A DNA stretch of 5,209 nt from Deltaproteobacteria bacterium (GCA_019313095.1 JAFDBU010000103.1:1-5209), one strand, 5' to 3'. Counted from the stretch's first letter, positions 1-5,209 are shown. The notes: generated from the letters alone by a model not told the origin. Numbers and translations: made by a program.

Positions 1-62
1 AACCCGGTGAGATTTATACGTTGCTTATGGCCTGTTGCCAGTAAACTGAGGAGTTCGTCCAT
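1..62 (-). CDS. Possible 5' end of an unidentified downstream gene (partial)
   Basis: An ATG at 60-62 opens a minus-strand frame that stays open to the window edge for 20 codons, reading MDELLSLLATGHKQRINLTG. The codon choice looks ordinary, and the start lies 105 bases after the bamA stop in the same direction, so it could be the next gene of the transcript. No clear ribosome-binding site precedes it: the upstream bases are CTTTTTTGCATCCAG. The frame is also open upstream of this ATG back to a TAA near 153-155, but contains no ATG, GTG or TTG there. The fragment is too short to recognise. It does not look like a Skp/OmpH signal peptide, which often follows bamA. It could equally be chance. 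Confidence 0.3.
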   Translation of the reverse strand, partial: MDELLSLLATGHKQRINLTG

Positions 63-70
63 CTGGATGC

Positions 71-109
71 AAAAAAGAGGTTCAGGGGCACGCCCTTCAC
101 TAAAAAGGG
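71..109 (-). terminator. Weak terminator-like element downstream of bamA
   Basis: On the minus strand, 59-97 bases after the bamA stop, two alternative short stems precede a run of six T (76-71). One is CCCTT/AAGGG (arms 105-109 and 93-97, 7-base loop). The other is AGGG/CCCT (arms 93-96 and 84-87, 5-base loop). The stems are only 4-5 bp and the T-run lies about 7 bases after the nearer one, so this is a poor intrinsic terminator. It may let transcription pass to the left. A third small hairpin, GCAC/GTGC with a 7-base loop, lies at 138-152 and has no T-run. Confidence 0.2.
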
Positions 110-167
110 AAAAGCCTATGAAAGAAAGCAGGGTATTGCACTTATTCGGTGCTTAACGAAGAGACCA

Positions 168-2930
168 CTAAAAACTTCCACCCATGCTGAATTCCCAGTT
201 ACTTGAATCTTCATCAGGTAAAGGATCAATGACATAACCCCATTCAAGCCGCATCGGCCCCCTGGGGCACAGCCAGCGTATACCCGCTCCGACGCTCTTC
301 TTGATATTAGTAAAGTCCCATTCACTTTCATAAACGTTGCCGGCATCATAAAAAATTATACCACGCAGTCCACCTGCTTTAATAATTGGGAAGTGGTACT
401 CAACATTTGCAAACCACATAATATTGCCGCCGATTTCATAAGTTATGCCGCTGTCAGGATCGGTCTCCTTGACTGCTATAGAACGAGTTTCAAAACCGCG
501 TATGGTGTTGATGCCGCCGAGATAAAATTTTTCATAATCGGGAAGCTTGCCTGACTCGTTTTCCCAGGCCTGTCCCGCTGAAAGCTTTATGTGTATTGCA
601 GTATCATCAAAAAAGAAAGCGGGGAAGAACCAGCTTGTGAATCCGTCAACTTTAGTGAACTGGCTGTCGCCTCCGAGAAAGCCGCCGGCATACTTGGTAT
701 TGATGACATTGAACGATCCCCTGGTTGGGGTATATAAACTATTGCGTGTGTCTCGTGCGAGGTTGAATGTAATATAACTGGTGACATTAATGTCGAGAGA
801 GGAGATGATTGAGGGGGCAACATTATTGTAGTCGACATCGGTCAAATCGGTGTTATCATAGCCGTAGGAAAAAGATGCATCCCATAGTTCCCAGACCGGG
901 TAGCCGAAACGGACGGCAAAGCCCTTAGAATCCCTGGTATATAAGTCATATTCACGCTCCCAGTTATAGAGATCAATCCCAAGCGAGAGCTGGGAGTCAT
1001 AAAAATGGGGCTCAGTAAAAGAGAGGTTGTAGCGGGCGGAAGTGCCACTCACCTGGCCTGATAAGTCCATGCGCTGGCCGCGGCCCAGGAAGTTATTCTG
1101 GCTGATATCAACCATAAACATGAGAGCGTCAACCGAGCTGTATCCTGCCCCGATACTGAATGCTCCAGTGGGTTTTTCCTTCACTTCAACCACCAGATCC
1201 ATCTTGGTCTTATCCGGGGTCGGCTCAGGAGTTATGGAGACATCCTCGAAGAAATCAAGCCGCTGAAGGCGCTGGTGGCTTTGGCGCAGGGCCTTGGAGT
1301 CAAAAATTCCTTTTTCCCTTATGAGAAGTTCCCGTCGGATAACCTTGTCCCTAGTCCTGGTATTGCCTTTGATCGTAATCCTGTTGATATAGACAAGTTC
1401 TCCCTTATTTATATCTATGACTATGTCAACCAGCTTTTCTTCCTTCTTGGAATCAACAGTCGGAGTTGCTTCTGCAAAGGCGTAACCGTTTTCAGCATAG
1501 TAGTCGTTCAGGCGCAAAATGTCCTCACGCAGGATGATGCGGCTTAAATATTCCTCATCCCTGATTTTCAGAAGATGCAGCAGTTCTTCCTTGTCTCCTA
1601 CAATATCACCTGTCAACTCAATGGTGCCGATCTTGTAACGATTTCCCTCGGAGATCTCGATAGTGATATAAAGCCATTCGCCTTCCTGCCTGATTTCAGG
1701 CTTTCCGACAGTTGCCTCTATATAGCCGTGATGTTGGTAAAAAGAATTGATTCTTGCTATATCCTGTTCTAGGATATCCCGTTTCAGGACACCCGATTCG
1801 GTAAACCAGTACAGTAATCCTTTTTCCTTGGTTCCCATAACCTTTAGCAGTTCTTTGTCCTTAAAGGAATCATTTCCGACAAATCTGATATCCTTTATAT
1901 AGACTTTCTCACCTTCCACGATGCGGAACTCTACTTTGACCCTGTCGGCCAGGGGGTAAGAAAGTTCGGTTGTTACTTCTGTATTATAGAAGCCTTTGGA
2001 TTTATAAAGTGATTTAATATTGTCGACAGCTTCGCGGATTTTTTGGGCATTGAGGATCGTGTTCGGGAGGACGGATATTACTTCCCGAACATCATCCTCT
2101 TTTAATTCATCCAGGCCGCTGAAGGTAATCTGGGTGATGACCGGTTTTTCCTTGACTTCAAATATTATGGCCTTGCCCTTTTCCGTATCGTCCACTTTGA
2201 GCCGGACATCATCGAAGTAGCCCATTTTGAAAACATTCTTCATATCGCTACGCAGCTGTTCAGTATCATAAATATCACCGGTGCGGCTGGAAATATTTCT
2301 TAAGATAGCGCCGCTGTCGATTCTGGTATTACCTGCCGGGGCAATGCTTGCTATCAGATACGACCTACCGGTGTATGACAGAACCTCTTTGACAATCTTG
2401 TTGATGGATTCCTTGACGTTTTCCAGCTTCTGGCCATCGAGGTAGTAAAAAGTTTGGGAGGAAGGATCGAGCAAATCGTATACTTTTATATCTATACTGA
2501 TATTCTCCCCAAACCTGGTAAGTGATCCGACAGCGGCATAACTGGCATCAGGAGCTGTTTCCATGCCGAATTTATGTAATGCCTCATAGGAGGGGGGCCA
2601 GGCCGCTGCATAATCAAAGATAGTGTCCGCTTCGGATCTCTGAAGCAGTTTGAAGGTTTGCTGGAGGGCAGGATTTGCCACAAGTGCCTCTGACAGAGCG
2701 GTATCAACTGTATCTGTCAGTCCGGCTTGGTCAGTCGGGGTATTAATCTTGAAAGGCAGGACAAGTGTATTGGGGCTTTCTGCTGCCAAAGAAGCAAGAG
2801 GTGCGGTAAACAGCAGAATTGCCAGAAGAATCGTCAGGGCAAGAACAGCCTTTGAAGCAGAATTGCAAGCGGAGAGGAAAATGTTACAATGCTTCGATGC
2901 CAGGATTCTTTTAAAAAGGTATGAGTTCAT
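168..2930 (-). CDS. bamA: Outer membrane protein assembly factor BamA (Omp85 family) with extra N-terminal TolB-like domain
   Basis: BamA is the central subunit of the BAM complex, which folds and inserts beta-barrel proteins into the outer membrane. The 920-residue product starts with a signal peptide: hydrophobic core about 28-45 and likely cleavage after the ASLAA ending at 50. A TolB-N/CsgG-like domain follows (about 54-185), then five POTRA domains (about 187-261, 263-341, 343-431, 433-511, 513-588) and a 16-strand barrel (about 589-920). Hallmarks seen are NNFLGRGQ (612-619), the loop-6 motif IRGF (810-813), YDAGNVY (861-867) and a C-terminal beta signal ending FSMGGSF with terminal Phe. 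E. coli BamA has 810 residues, and the excess is mostly the extra domain. The ATG at 2930 is the only usable start, since no ATG, GTG or TTG codon lies between it and the signal core. Its ribosome-binding site is weak. The stop is TAG. Identity is very secure; the extra-domain assignment is by pattern only. Confidence 0.97.
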   Translation of the reverse strand: MNSYLFKRILASKHCNIFLSACNSASKAVLALTILLAILLFTAPLASLAAESPNTLVLPFKINTPTDQAGLTDTVDTALSEALVANPALQQTFKLLQRSEADTIFDYAAAWPPSYEALHKFGMETAPDASYAAVGSLTRFGENISIDIKVYDLLDPSSQTFYYLDGQKLENVKESINKIVKEVLSYTGRSYLIASIAPAGNTRIDSGAILRNISSRTGDIYDTEQLRSDMKNVFKMGYFDDVRLKVDDTEKGKAIIFEVKEKPVITQITFSGLDELKEDDVREVISVLPNTILNAQKIREAVDNIKSLYKSKGFYNTEVTTELSYPLADRVKVEFRIVEGEKVYIKDIRFVGNDSFKDKELLKVMGTKEKGLLYWFTESGVLKRDILEQDIARINSFYQHHGYIEATVGKPEIRQEGEWLYITIEISEGNRYKIGTIELTGDIVGDKEELLHLLKIRDEEYLSRIILREDILRLNDYYAENGYAFAEATPTVDSKKEEKLVDIVIDINKGELVYINRITIKGNTRTRDKVIRRELLIREKGIFDSKALRQSHQRLQRLDFFEDVSITPEPTPDKTKMDLVVEVKEKPTGAFSIGAGYSSVDALMFMVDISQNNFLGRGQRMDLSGQVSGTSARYNLSFTEPHFYDSQLSLGIDLYNWEREYDLYTRDSKGFAVRFGYPVWELWDASFSYGYDNTDLTDVDYNNVAPSIISSLDINVTSYITFNLARDTRNSLYTPTRGSFNVINTKYAGGFLGGDSQFTKVDGFTSWFFPAFFFDDTAIHIKLSAGQAWENESGKLPDYEKFYLGGINTIRGFETRSIAVKETDPDSGITYEIGGNIMWFANVEYHFPIIKAGGLRGIIFYDAGNVYESEWDFTNIKKSVGAGIRWLCPRGPMRLEWGYVIDPLPDEDSSNWEFSMGGSF

Positions 2931-2950
2931 GTTCTTCAGTCTTTTTTCTG

Positions 2951-2979
2951 TTTATACTTTAGCACAGGTTTTACATTAA
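2951..2979 (-). promoter_or_regulatory. Candidate proximal bamA promoter
   Basis: On the minus strand a TATAAA hexamer (2956-2951, 5 of 6 to the sigma-70 -10 consensus) follows a weak -35, TTAATG (2979-2974, 3 of 6), with a 17-base spacer. Transcription would start near 2944 and give a leader of about 14 nt, leaving little room for a ribosome-binding site. An overlapping extended -10 reading, TGCTAAAGT, lies a few bases upstream. This is assigned by consensus only. Confidence 0.3.
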
Positions 2980-3049
2980 TTGCTTCGTTTTGCTATAAAT
3001 TTCAACTTTCAGATTAGACGAGAGCAGGCCCGGGAGTGTTCGTAGTGCC

Positions 3050-3063
3050 AGGCTAGTTAGCCT
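3050..3063. promoter_or_regulatory. Operator-like palindrome upstream of bamA
   Basis: The sequence AGGCTAGTTAGCCT is an inverted repeat with perfect 6-bp arms (AGGCTA/TAGCCT) around a 2-bp centre. It is too tight to fold as a good RNA hairpin, which would leave a 4-base loop on 5-bp arms at most, so a protein-binding site is the more natural reading. It overlaps the -10 hexamer of the distal candidate promoter (3060-3088), where a repressor would sit. The binding factor is unknown. Confidence 0.3.
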
Positions 3064-3088
3064 TATCGTAAACAGCTTTAATAGTCAA
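3060..3088 (-). promoter_or_regulatory. Candidate distal bamA promoter
   Basis: On the minus strand TTGACT (3088-3083, 5 of 6 to the -35 consensus) is followed after 17 bases by TAAGGC (3065-3060), a poor -10 with only the first two bases matching. Transcription would begin inside the adjacent palindrome and give a leader of about 120 nt before bamA. The good -35 and correct spacing argue for it, and the weak -10 argues against it or for dependence on an activator. Confidence 0.25.
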
Positions 3089-3095
3089 CTGCTTT
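3064..3095. repeat. Imperfect tandem 16-bp direct repeat
   Basis: Two adjacent 16-bp units, TATCGTAAACAGCTTT (3064-3079) and AATAGTCAACTGCTTT (3080-3095), agree at 12 of 16 positions. They lie between the plsC stop and bamA and span the distal -35 hexamer. A 16-bp period is about one and a half helical turns. Such repeats can be tandem activator or regulator sites, but a chance similarity in AT-rich DNA cannot be excluded. Confidence 0.35.
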
Positions 3096-3112
3096 AGTTT
3101 CCTGCATGGAAT

Positions 3113-3832
3113 TCAGGCATTAAAAAGTTCAGTGACCTCATCCTGTAATTTCTTTGCCAGTTGGTGTTTGTCCTTGGGCCTGTAATTCCTGGTTTCTATA
3201 GGCCGTCCGACACGAATCTGCACCCTGCCCGGATTCATCAGCAGTTTGCCCTTCGGCAGAATGGTAAAGGTGCCGGTGATGGCAACTGGTACAATTGGCA
3301 CTCCTGACTTTATAGCCAGGACCATGGCACCTGCCTTAAAGTCATGGAGTTTGCCGTCAGTGCTCCGGGTGCCCTCGGGAAAGATGATAACCGAAGTGCC
3401 GGCACTGATTTTTTGGGCCGCTTCATCCAAACTTTTTATGGCCTGGCGCCCATGGCTGCGGTCTATGGGAATATAGCCCGCTCTGCGCATGGCAGCACCC
3501 CAGATAGGTACTGTAAAGAGTTCCTTTTTGGCCAGCCAGCGGAAATTGACACCCAGAAATCCCTGCAGCACAAATATATCAAACTGGCTCTGGTGATTTG
3601 CGGCAAAAATATATGGTACCACAGGATCAAGCTGCCCGGTGCCGGTAACAGACACTTTGACACCGCTGACCCGGCAGATTGAACCGGCCCACCAGGCAGC
3701 CAACCCCTGGACAGAATCCGCTCCCCTGCCCAGGATCAGGGTTTTAAAAAGCGTAATCAGACTGACCAGAAGAGTTAGGAACAAGGCAAAGGGGATTACG
3801 AATAAGGCCCGGAAAAAGTTAAATACTTTCAT
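3113..3832 (-). CDS. plsC: 1-acyl-sn-glycerol-3-phosphate acyltransferase (PlsC/AGPAT family)
   Basis: The enzyme transfers an acyl chain to the sn-2 position of lysophosphatidic acid to make phosphatidic acid, the precursor of membrane phospholipids, at the inner membrane. The 239-residue product is normal length for bacterial PlsC. A hydrophobic N-terminal segment (about 6-34) should anchor it in the membrane. All four acyltransferase blocks are visible: catalytic NHQSQFD (H80, D85), GYIPIDR (119-125), FPEGTR (151-156, glycerol-phosphate binding) and VPIVPV (178-183). Residues are numbered from the ATG at 3832; a GTG directly before it (3835) would add one residue. No clear ribosome-binding site precedes either start. 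The start lies 14 bases after the stop of the upstream SDR gene, so translation is probably coupled. The stop is TGA at 3113-3115. Family assignment is firm. Closely related acyltransferases acting on lysophospholipids or other lipid acceptors cannot be excluded. Confidence 0.93.
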   Translation of the reverse strand: MKVFNFFRALFVIPFALFLTLLVSLITLFKTLILGRGADSVQGLAAWWAGSICRVSGVKVSVTGTGQLDPVVPYIFAANHQSQFDIFVLQGFLGVNFRWLAKKELFTVPIWGAAMRRAGYIPIDRSHGRQAIKSLDEAAQKISAGTSVIIFPEGTRSTDGKLHDFKAGAMVLAIKSGVPIVPVAITGTFTILPKGKLLMNPGRVQIRVGRPIETRNYRPKDKHQLAKKLQDEVTELFNA

Positions 3833-3846
3833 CACAACAACAGGGA

Positions 3847-5022
3847 TTACAGAATCTCTTGCAAAGGGGCGATACCGTCTTTATGGGTGGAATCCAGCAA
3901 TTTTCTGGGCGAATTCATGAATGCCGTTGCCTGTTCCACTTCCGGGCCGGTCTTTATCTGGTCCGGGTGCGATATTTTAAAATCTTTACTCCTGAAAGAG
4001 GAAAAGAGATTCAGATGCTCCCAGCGCGCAAGATAATATTTGATCAGGGAAGGCAGTTCCGTGAAAATTGTTGCCTCGGGGTTCGGATCGACGAAGCTGG
4101 AATTTTTAAGCTTGTCGCAGGATAGGGTTTGTGTCTTATAAAAGTTCTCCAGGAAGATCATCTCTGCCGGGACATGGGCCTTGTATCCTATACGGTTGAA
4201 CAGCTTTATTACCCAGTTCATGAAATCATTCCCGGTTTTAGCTACCCGGTAAGGGATATAAATTTCACGCGGGGTTTTAAGGTTCATATACTTTTTAATG
4301 GTAAGAATGACTTTGGCAAGTTCAACAGGTTCCGGATCAACAAAATGGTAATTCTGGCCGTTGAATTCTTCACGGTTTTTCAGGATATGATGAATAAAAT
4401 AGGGGATTTTGCTTGCATTGGAATATGAGTGGAGCACCCCCTTTTTCTTGGTCAACATAAAGGGCATGGCCCGGTCAACAATATTGAACAACAGCCTGTT
4501 TATGCCCTGGATCTTGTGGTCGTGGGCTCCATAGACAATAGCCATACGGATTAAAGTGTAGTTTAAGCCGTATTTTTCATGCATATGCTTCAAGGTCAGC
4601 TCAGTCATCAGCTTGGACTTGGCATAATTTGACAGGGAAGCGTCCAAGGGCAGATGGTCGTCCTCGGTCAGGTTCTCACCAGGCGGTAGAGTGGCTGCTG
4701 AACTGATGTGAATATAGGGTATATTTAAAGCCAGCGCGGCCCGAGCCAGATTAATGCTGCCCTTGTAATTGACCTCGTATGACAGCAGGGCATCGCTTCT
4801 TATTGCGGTGATGGCGCAGTTAACAACAAAATCAGGCTTCTGTCTTTTAAAGTAACCGATAATATCGTCAAGTTCCCGCAGGCTCAACTTCTTGCTGTTG
4901 GGAGCCCGCACATCAATTTCAGGGGTTTTGGTTTTGAAGTAATGCAGCAGGTAACCGCCAATAAGGCCGGAGCCCCCGACAATCAGGCCACTTATTTTTG
5001 ATGATGCACCGGATTTATTCAT
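3847..5022 (-). CDS. Extended SDR family NAD(P)-dependent epimerase/dehydratase
   Basis: This 391-residue protein has the layout of an extended short-chain dehydrogenase/reductase. The N-terminal Rossmann motif is GGSGLIGG (16-23, matching GxxGxxG). It is followed by PDFVVNCA (63-70), a Ser pair at the active-site strand (HISSAA, S107/S108), the catalytic YAKSK (Y133, K137), and RMAIVYG (159-165) in the substrate-pocket region. The order of motifs resembles NAD-dependent epimerases/dehydratases and RmlD-like reductases acting on nucleotide sugars; 3-beta-hydroxysteroid-type and lipid-acting members share it too. The Rossmann domain is complete. A tail of about 55 residues after the usual end (about 337-391) matches no motif I know. 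The ATG at 5022 sits just ahead of the Rossmann strand, no alternative start exists upstream before an in-frame stop, and no good ribosome-binding site is seen. It is the first gene of the likely operon with plsC. The substrate is unknown. Confidence 0.88.
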   Translation of the reverse strand: MNKSGASSKISGLIVGGSGLIGGYLLHYFKTKTPEIDVRAPNSKKLSLRELDDIIGYFKRQKPDFVVNCAITAIRSDALLSYEVNYKGSINLARAALALNIPYIHISSAATLPPGENLTEDDHLPLDASLSNYAKSKLMTELTLKHMHEKYGLNYTLIRMAIVYGAHDHKIQGINRLLFNIVDRAMPFMLTKKKGVLHSYSNASKIPYFIHHILKNREEFNGQNYHFVDPEPVELAKVILTIKKYMNLKTPREIYIPYRVAKTGNDFMNWVIKLFNRIGYKAHVPAEMIFLENFYKTQTLSCDKLKNSSFVDPNPEATIFTELPSLIKYYLARWEHLNLFSSFRSKDFKISHPDQIKTGPEVEQATAFMNSPRKLLDSTHKDGIAPLQEIL

Positions 5023-5059
5023 AATATGTTTAGATTTCAGGTATCTTTGTCTCAGTCAG

Positions 5060-5084
5060 GATAAAAAATCTTGCCGATAAAAAA
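5060..5084 (-). repeat. Repeated T-tract 9-mer in the SDR leader
   Basis: The 9-mer TTTTTTATC occurs twice on the minus strand, at 5084-5076 and 5068-5060, offset by 16 bases. The first copy forms the T-run of the hairpin at 5079-5115. The second follows GGCAAGA without a strong stem. Two successive U-tracts could provide tandem pausing or release sites for transcripts, or they may simply be AT-rich sequence. Confidence 0.4.
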
Positions 5085-5115
5085 GCCCCCTGAAGAGGAA
5101 ACCTGCCAATAGGCT
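5079..5115 (-). terminator. Intrinsic terminator or attenuator ahead of the SDR gene
   Basis: On the minus strand AGCCT (5115-5111) can pair with GGGGCT (5089-5084), giving four canonical pairs and one G-U, directly followed by six T (5084-5079). The enclosed bases can form small inner stems such as AGG/CCT. A competing CCT/AGG stem around the CTTC tetraloop (5098-5089) ends at the same place. The hairpin is moderate, not strong. It would terminate transcripts entering from the right, or act as an attenuator in the SDR leader if the promoter lies upstream at 5145-5173. Confidence 0.4.
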
Positions 5116-5132
5116 GACCTCGCTCCCTGAAG
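5085..5132 (-). repeat. Pair of 11-base direct repeats in the SDR leader
   Basis: CTTCAGGGAGC (5132-5122) and CTTCAGGGGGC (5095-5085) on the minus strand agree at 10 of 11 positions and are 37 bases apart. The second copy forms the 3' arm of the terminator-like hairpin. Because the copies are nearly identical, an upstream complement could pair with either, which is one requirement for a switch between two folds. No match to a riboswitch consensus that I know was found. Confidence 0.4.
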
Positions 5133-5144
5133 GCATGCTCACAT

Positions 5145-5173
5145 TTCTTACTCTCTCTATTATTTGAAGTCAA
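5145..5173 (-). promoter_or_regulatory. Candidate promoter for the SDR-plsC operon
   Basis: On the minus strand TTGACT (5173-5168, 5 of 6 to the -35 consensus) is followed after 17 bases by TAAGAA (5150-5145), a weak -10 with 3 of 6 matches. It would give a leader of roughly 115 nt to the SDR start, containing the direct repeats and the hairpin. Assigned by consensus only. Confidence 0.25.
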
Positions 5174-5208
5174 GCTGAAGCATTTACATTGAGGGTAATT
5201 CTTGCCAA
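5170..5208 (-). CDS. Possible 3' end of an upstream gene (partial)
   Basis: The minus-strand frame entering at 5208 reads LARITLNVNASA and stops at TGA (5170-5172). If it is the tail of a gene lying to the right, the hairpin and T-run at 5079-5115 would fall about 55 bases after its stop, a normal terminator distance. Twelve codons are too few to identify a protein, and a second minus frame is open through the same bases, so the assignment is weak. Confidence 0.2.
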   Translation of the reverse strand: MARITLNVNASA

Positions 5209-5209
5209 C

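Noticed and set aside
1..156. A plus-strand frame open from the left edge to TAA at 154-156 (51 codons)
   Set aside because: The translation is Arg/Ser-rich with no recognisable motif, has no supporting start signal, and faces convergently into bamA. Chance cannot be excluded, and a minus-strand start in the same bases is at least as likely.
116..349. Other long frames antisense to or out of frame with the three genes
   Set aside because: All lie inside or across well-supported coding regions, lack ribosome-binding sites and family motifs, and read as shadows of the real genes.
2865..2876. Lipobox-like LSAC (residues 19-22) in the BamA leader
   Set aside because: It fits the lipobox consensus, but the stretch before it is short and contains Lys and His, while the true hydrophobic core comes after it. 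BamA is not a lipoprotein and the ASLAA site at residue 50 fits signal peptidase I.
3029..3034. CCCGGG palindrome in the plsC-bamA gap
   Set aside because: A six-base palindrome is expected by chance and it neither extends into longer arms nor precedes a T-run.
3036..3052. Sigma-54-like TGGCAC on the minus strand upstream of bamA
   Set aside because: The -24 half is present (TGGCAC), but the bases at the -12 position do not give TTGC, so the two-part consensus fails.
3078..3107. Mini-ORF of nine codons (MQETKAVDY) between plsC and bamA
   Set aside because: It is very short, has no ribosome-binding site, and overlaps the repeats and the candidate promoter. There is no evidence that it is a leader peptide.
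5023..5150. Known riboswitch or small structured RNA in the SDR leader
   Set aside because: I compared it by eye with the conserved cores of the c-di-GMP riboswitch and the bacterial SRP RNA and saw no match, so I kept only a generic hairpin call.
5030..5209. A 59-codon minus-strand frame open from the right edge to TAA at 5030-5032
   Set aside because: It runs through the hairpin and both T-runs, is rich in Arg, Lys and Cys with no family resemblance, and would nearly abut the SDR start. It is most likely a chance open frame.

Overview
This window holds three complete genes, all on the minus strand and read from high to low coordinates. In transcription order they are an extended short-chain dehydrogenase/epimerase (3847-5022), a 1-acyl-glycerol-3-phosphate acyltransferase of the PlsC family (about 3113-3832), and the outer-membrane protein assembly factor BamA (168-2930). 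A short open frame starting at 62 may be the beginning of a fourth minus-strand gene that runs off the left edge. No tRNA, rRNA, CRISPR array, insertion sequence or phage gene was seen.

The organism is a diderm (Gram-negative) bacterium, because BamA is present with five POTRA domains and a C-terminal outer-membrane beta signal. BamA carries an extra N-terminal periplasmic domain of the TolB-N/CsgG type. I associate that layout, together with moderate GC content, with Desulfobacterota and other former Deltaproteobacteria. This placement is an inference from general family knowledge; no search was run.

Layout by region. 1-167: left spacer with weak hairpins and the possible start of a downstream gene. 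168-2930: bamA. 2931-3112: a 182-base gap with two candidate promoters, an imperfect tandem 16-bp repeat and a 6+2+6 palindrome, so bamA may have its own regulated promoter. 3113-3832: plsC. 3833-3846: a 14-base gap (11 if the adjacent GTG is used), implying co-transcription and probably coupled translation with the gene before it. 3847-5022: the SDR gene. 5023-5209: a 187-base leader with a candidate promoter and a hairpin plus T-run on the coding strand. That hairpin is either the terminator of a gene further right or an attenuator in the SDR leader.

Together the genes point to cell-envelope biogenesis. PlsC makes phosphatidic acid for membrane phospholipid at the inner membrane. BamA folds beta-barrel proteins into the outer membrane. 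The SDR enzyme probably modifies a nucleotide sugar or a lipid-linked substrate, but its substrate cannot be read from the sequence. I see no clearly new biological system. The points most worth a second look are the TolB-like domain on BamA, the compact regulatory cluster upstream of bamA, the structured leader upstream of the SDR gene, and the unusual SDR-plsC-bamA neighbourhood.
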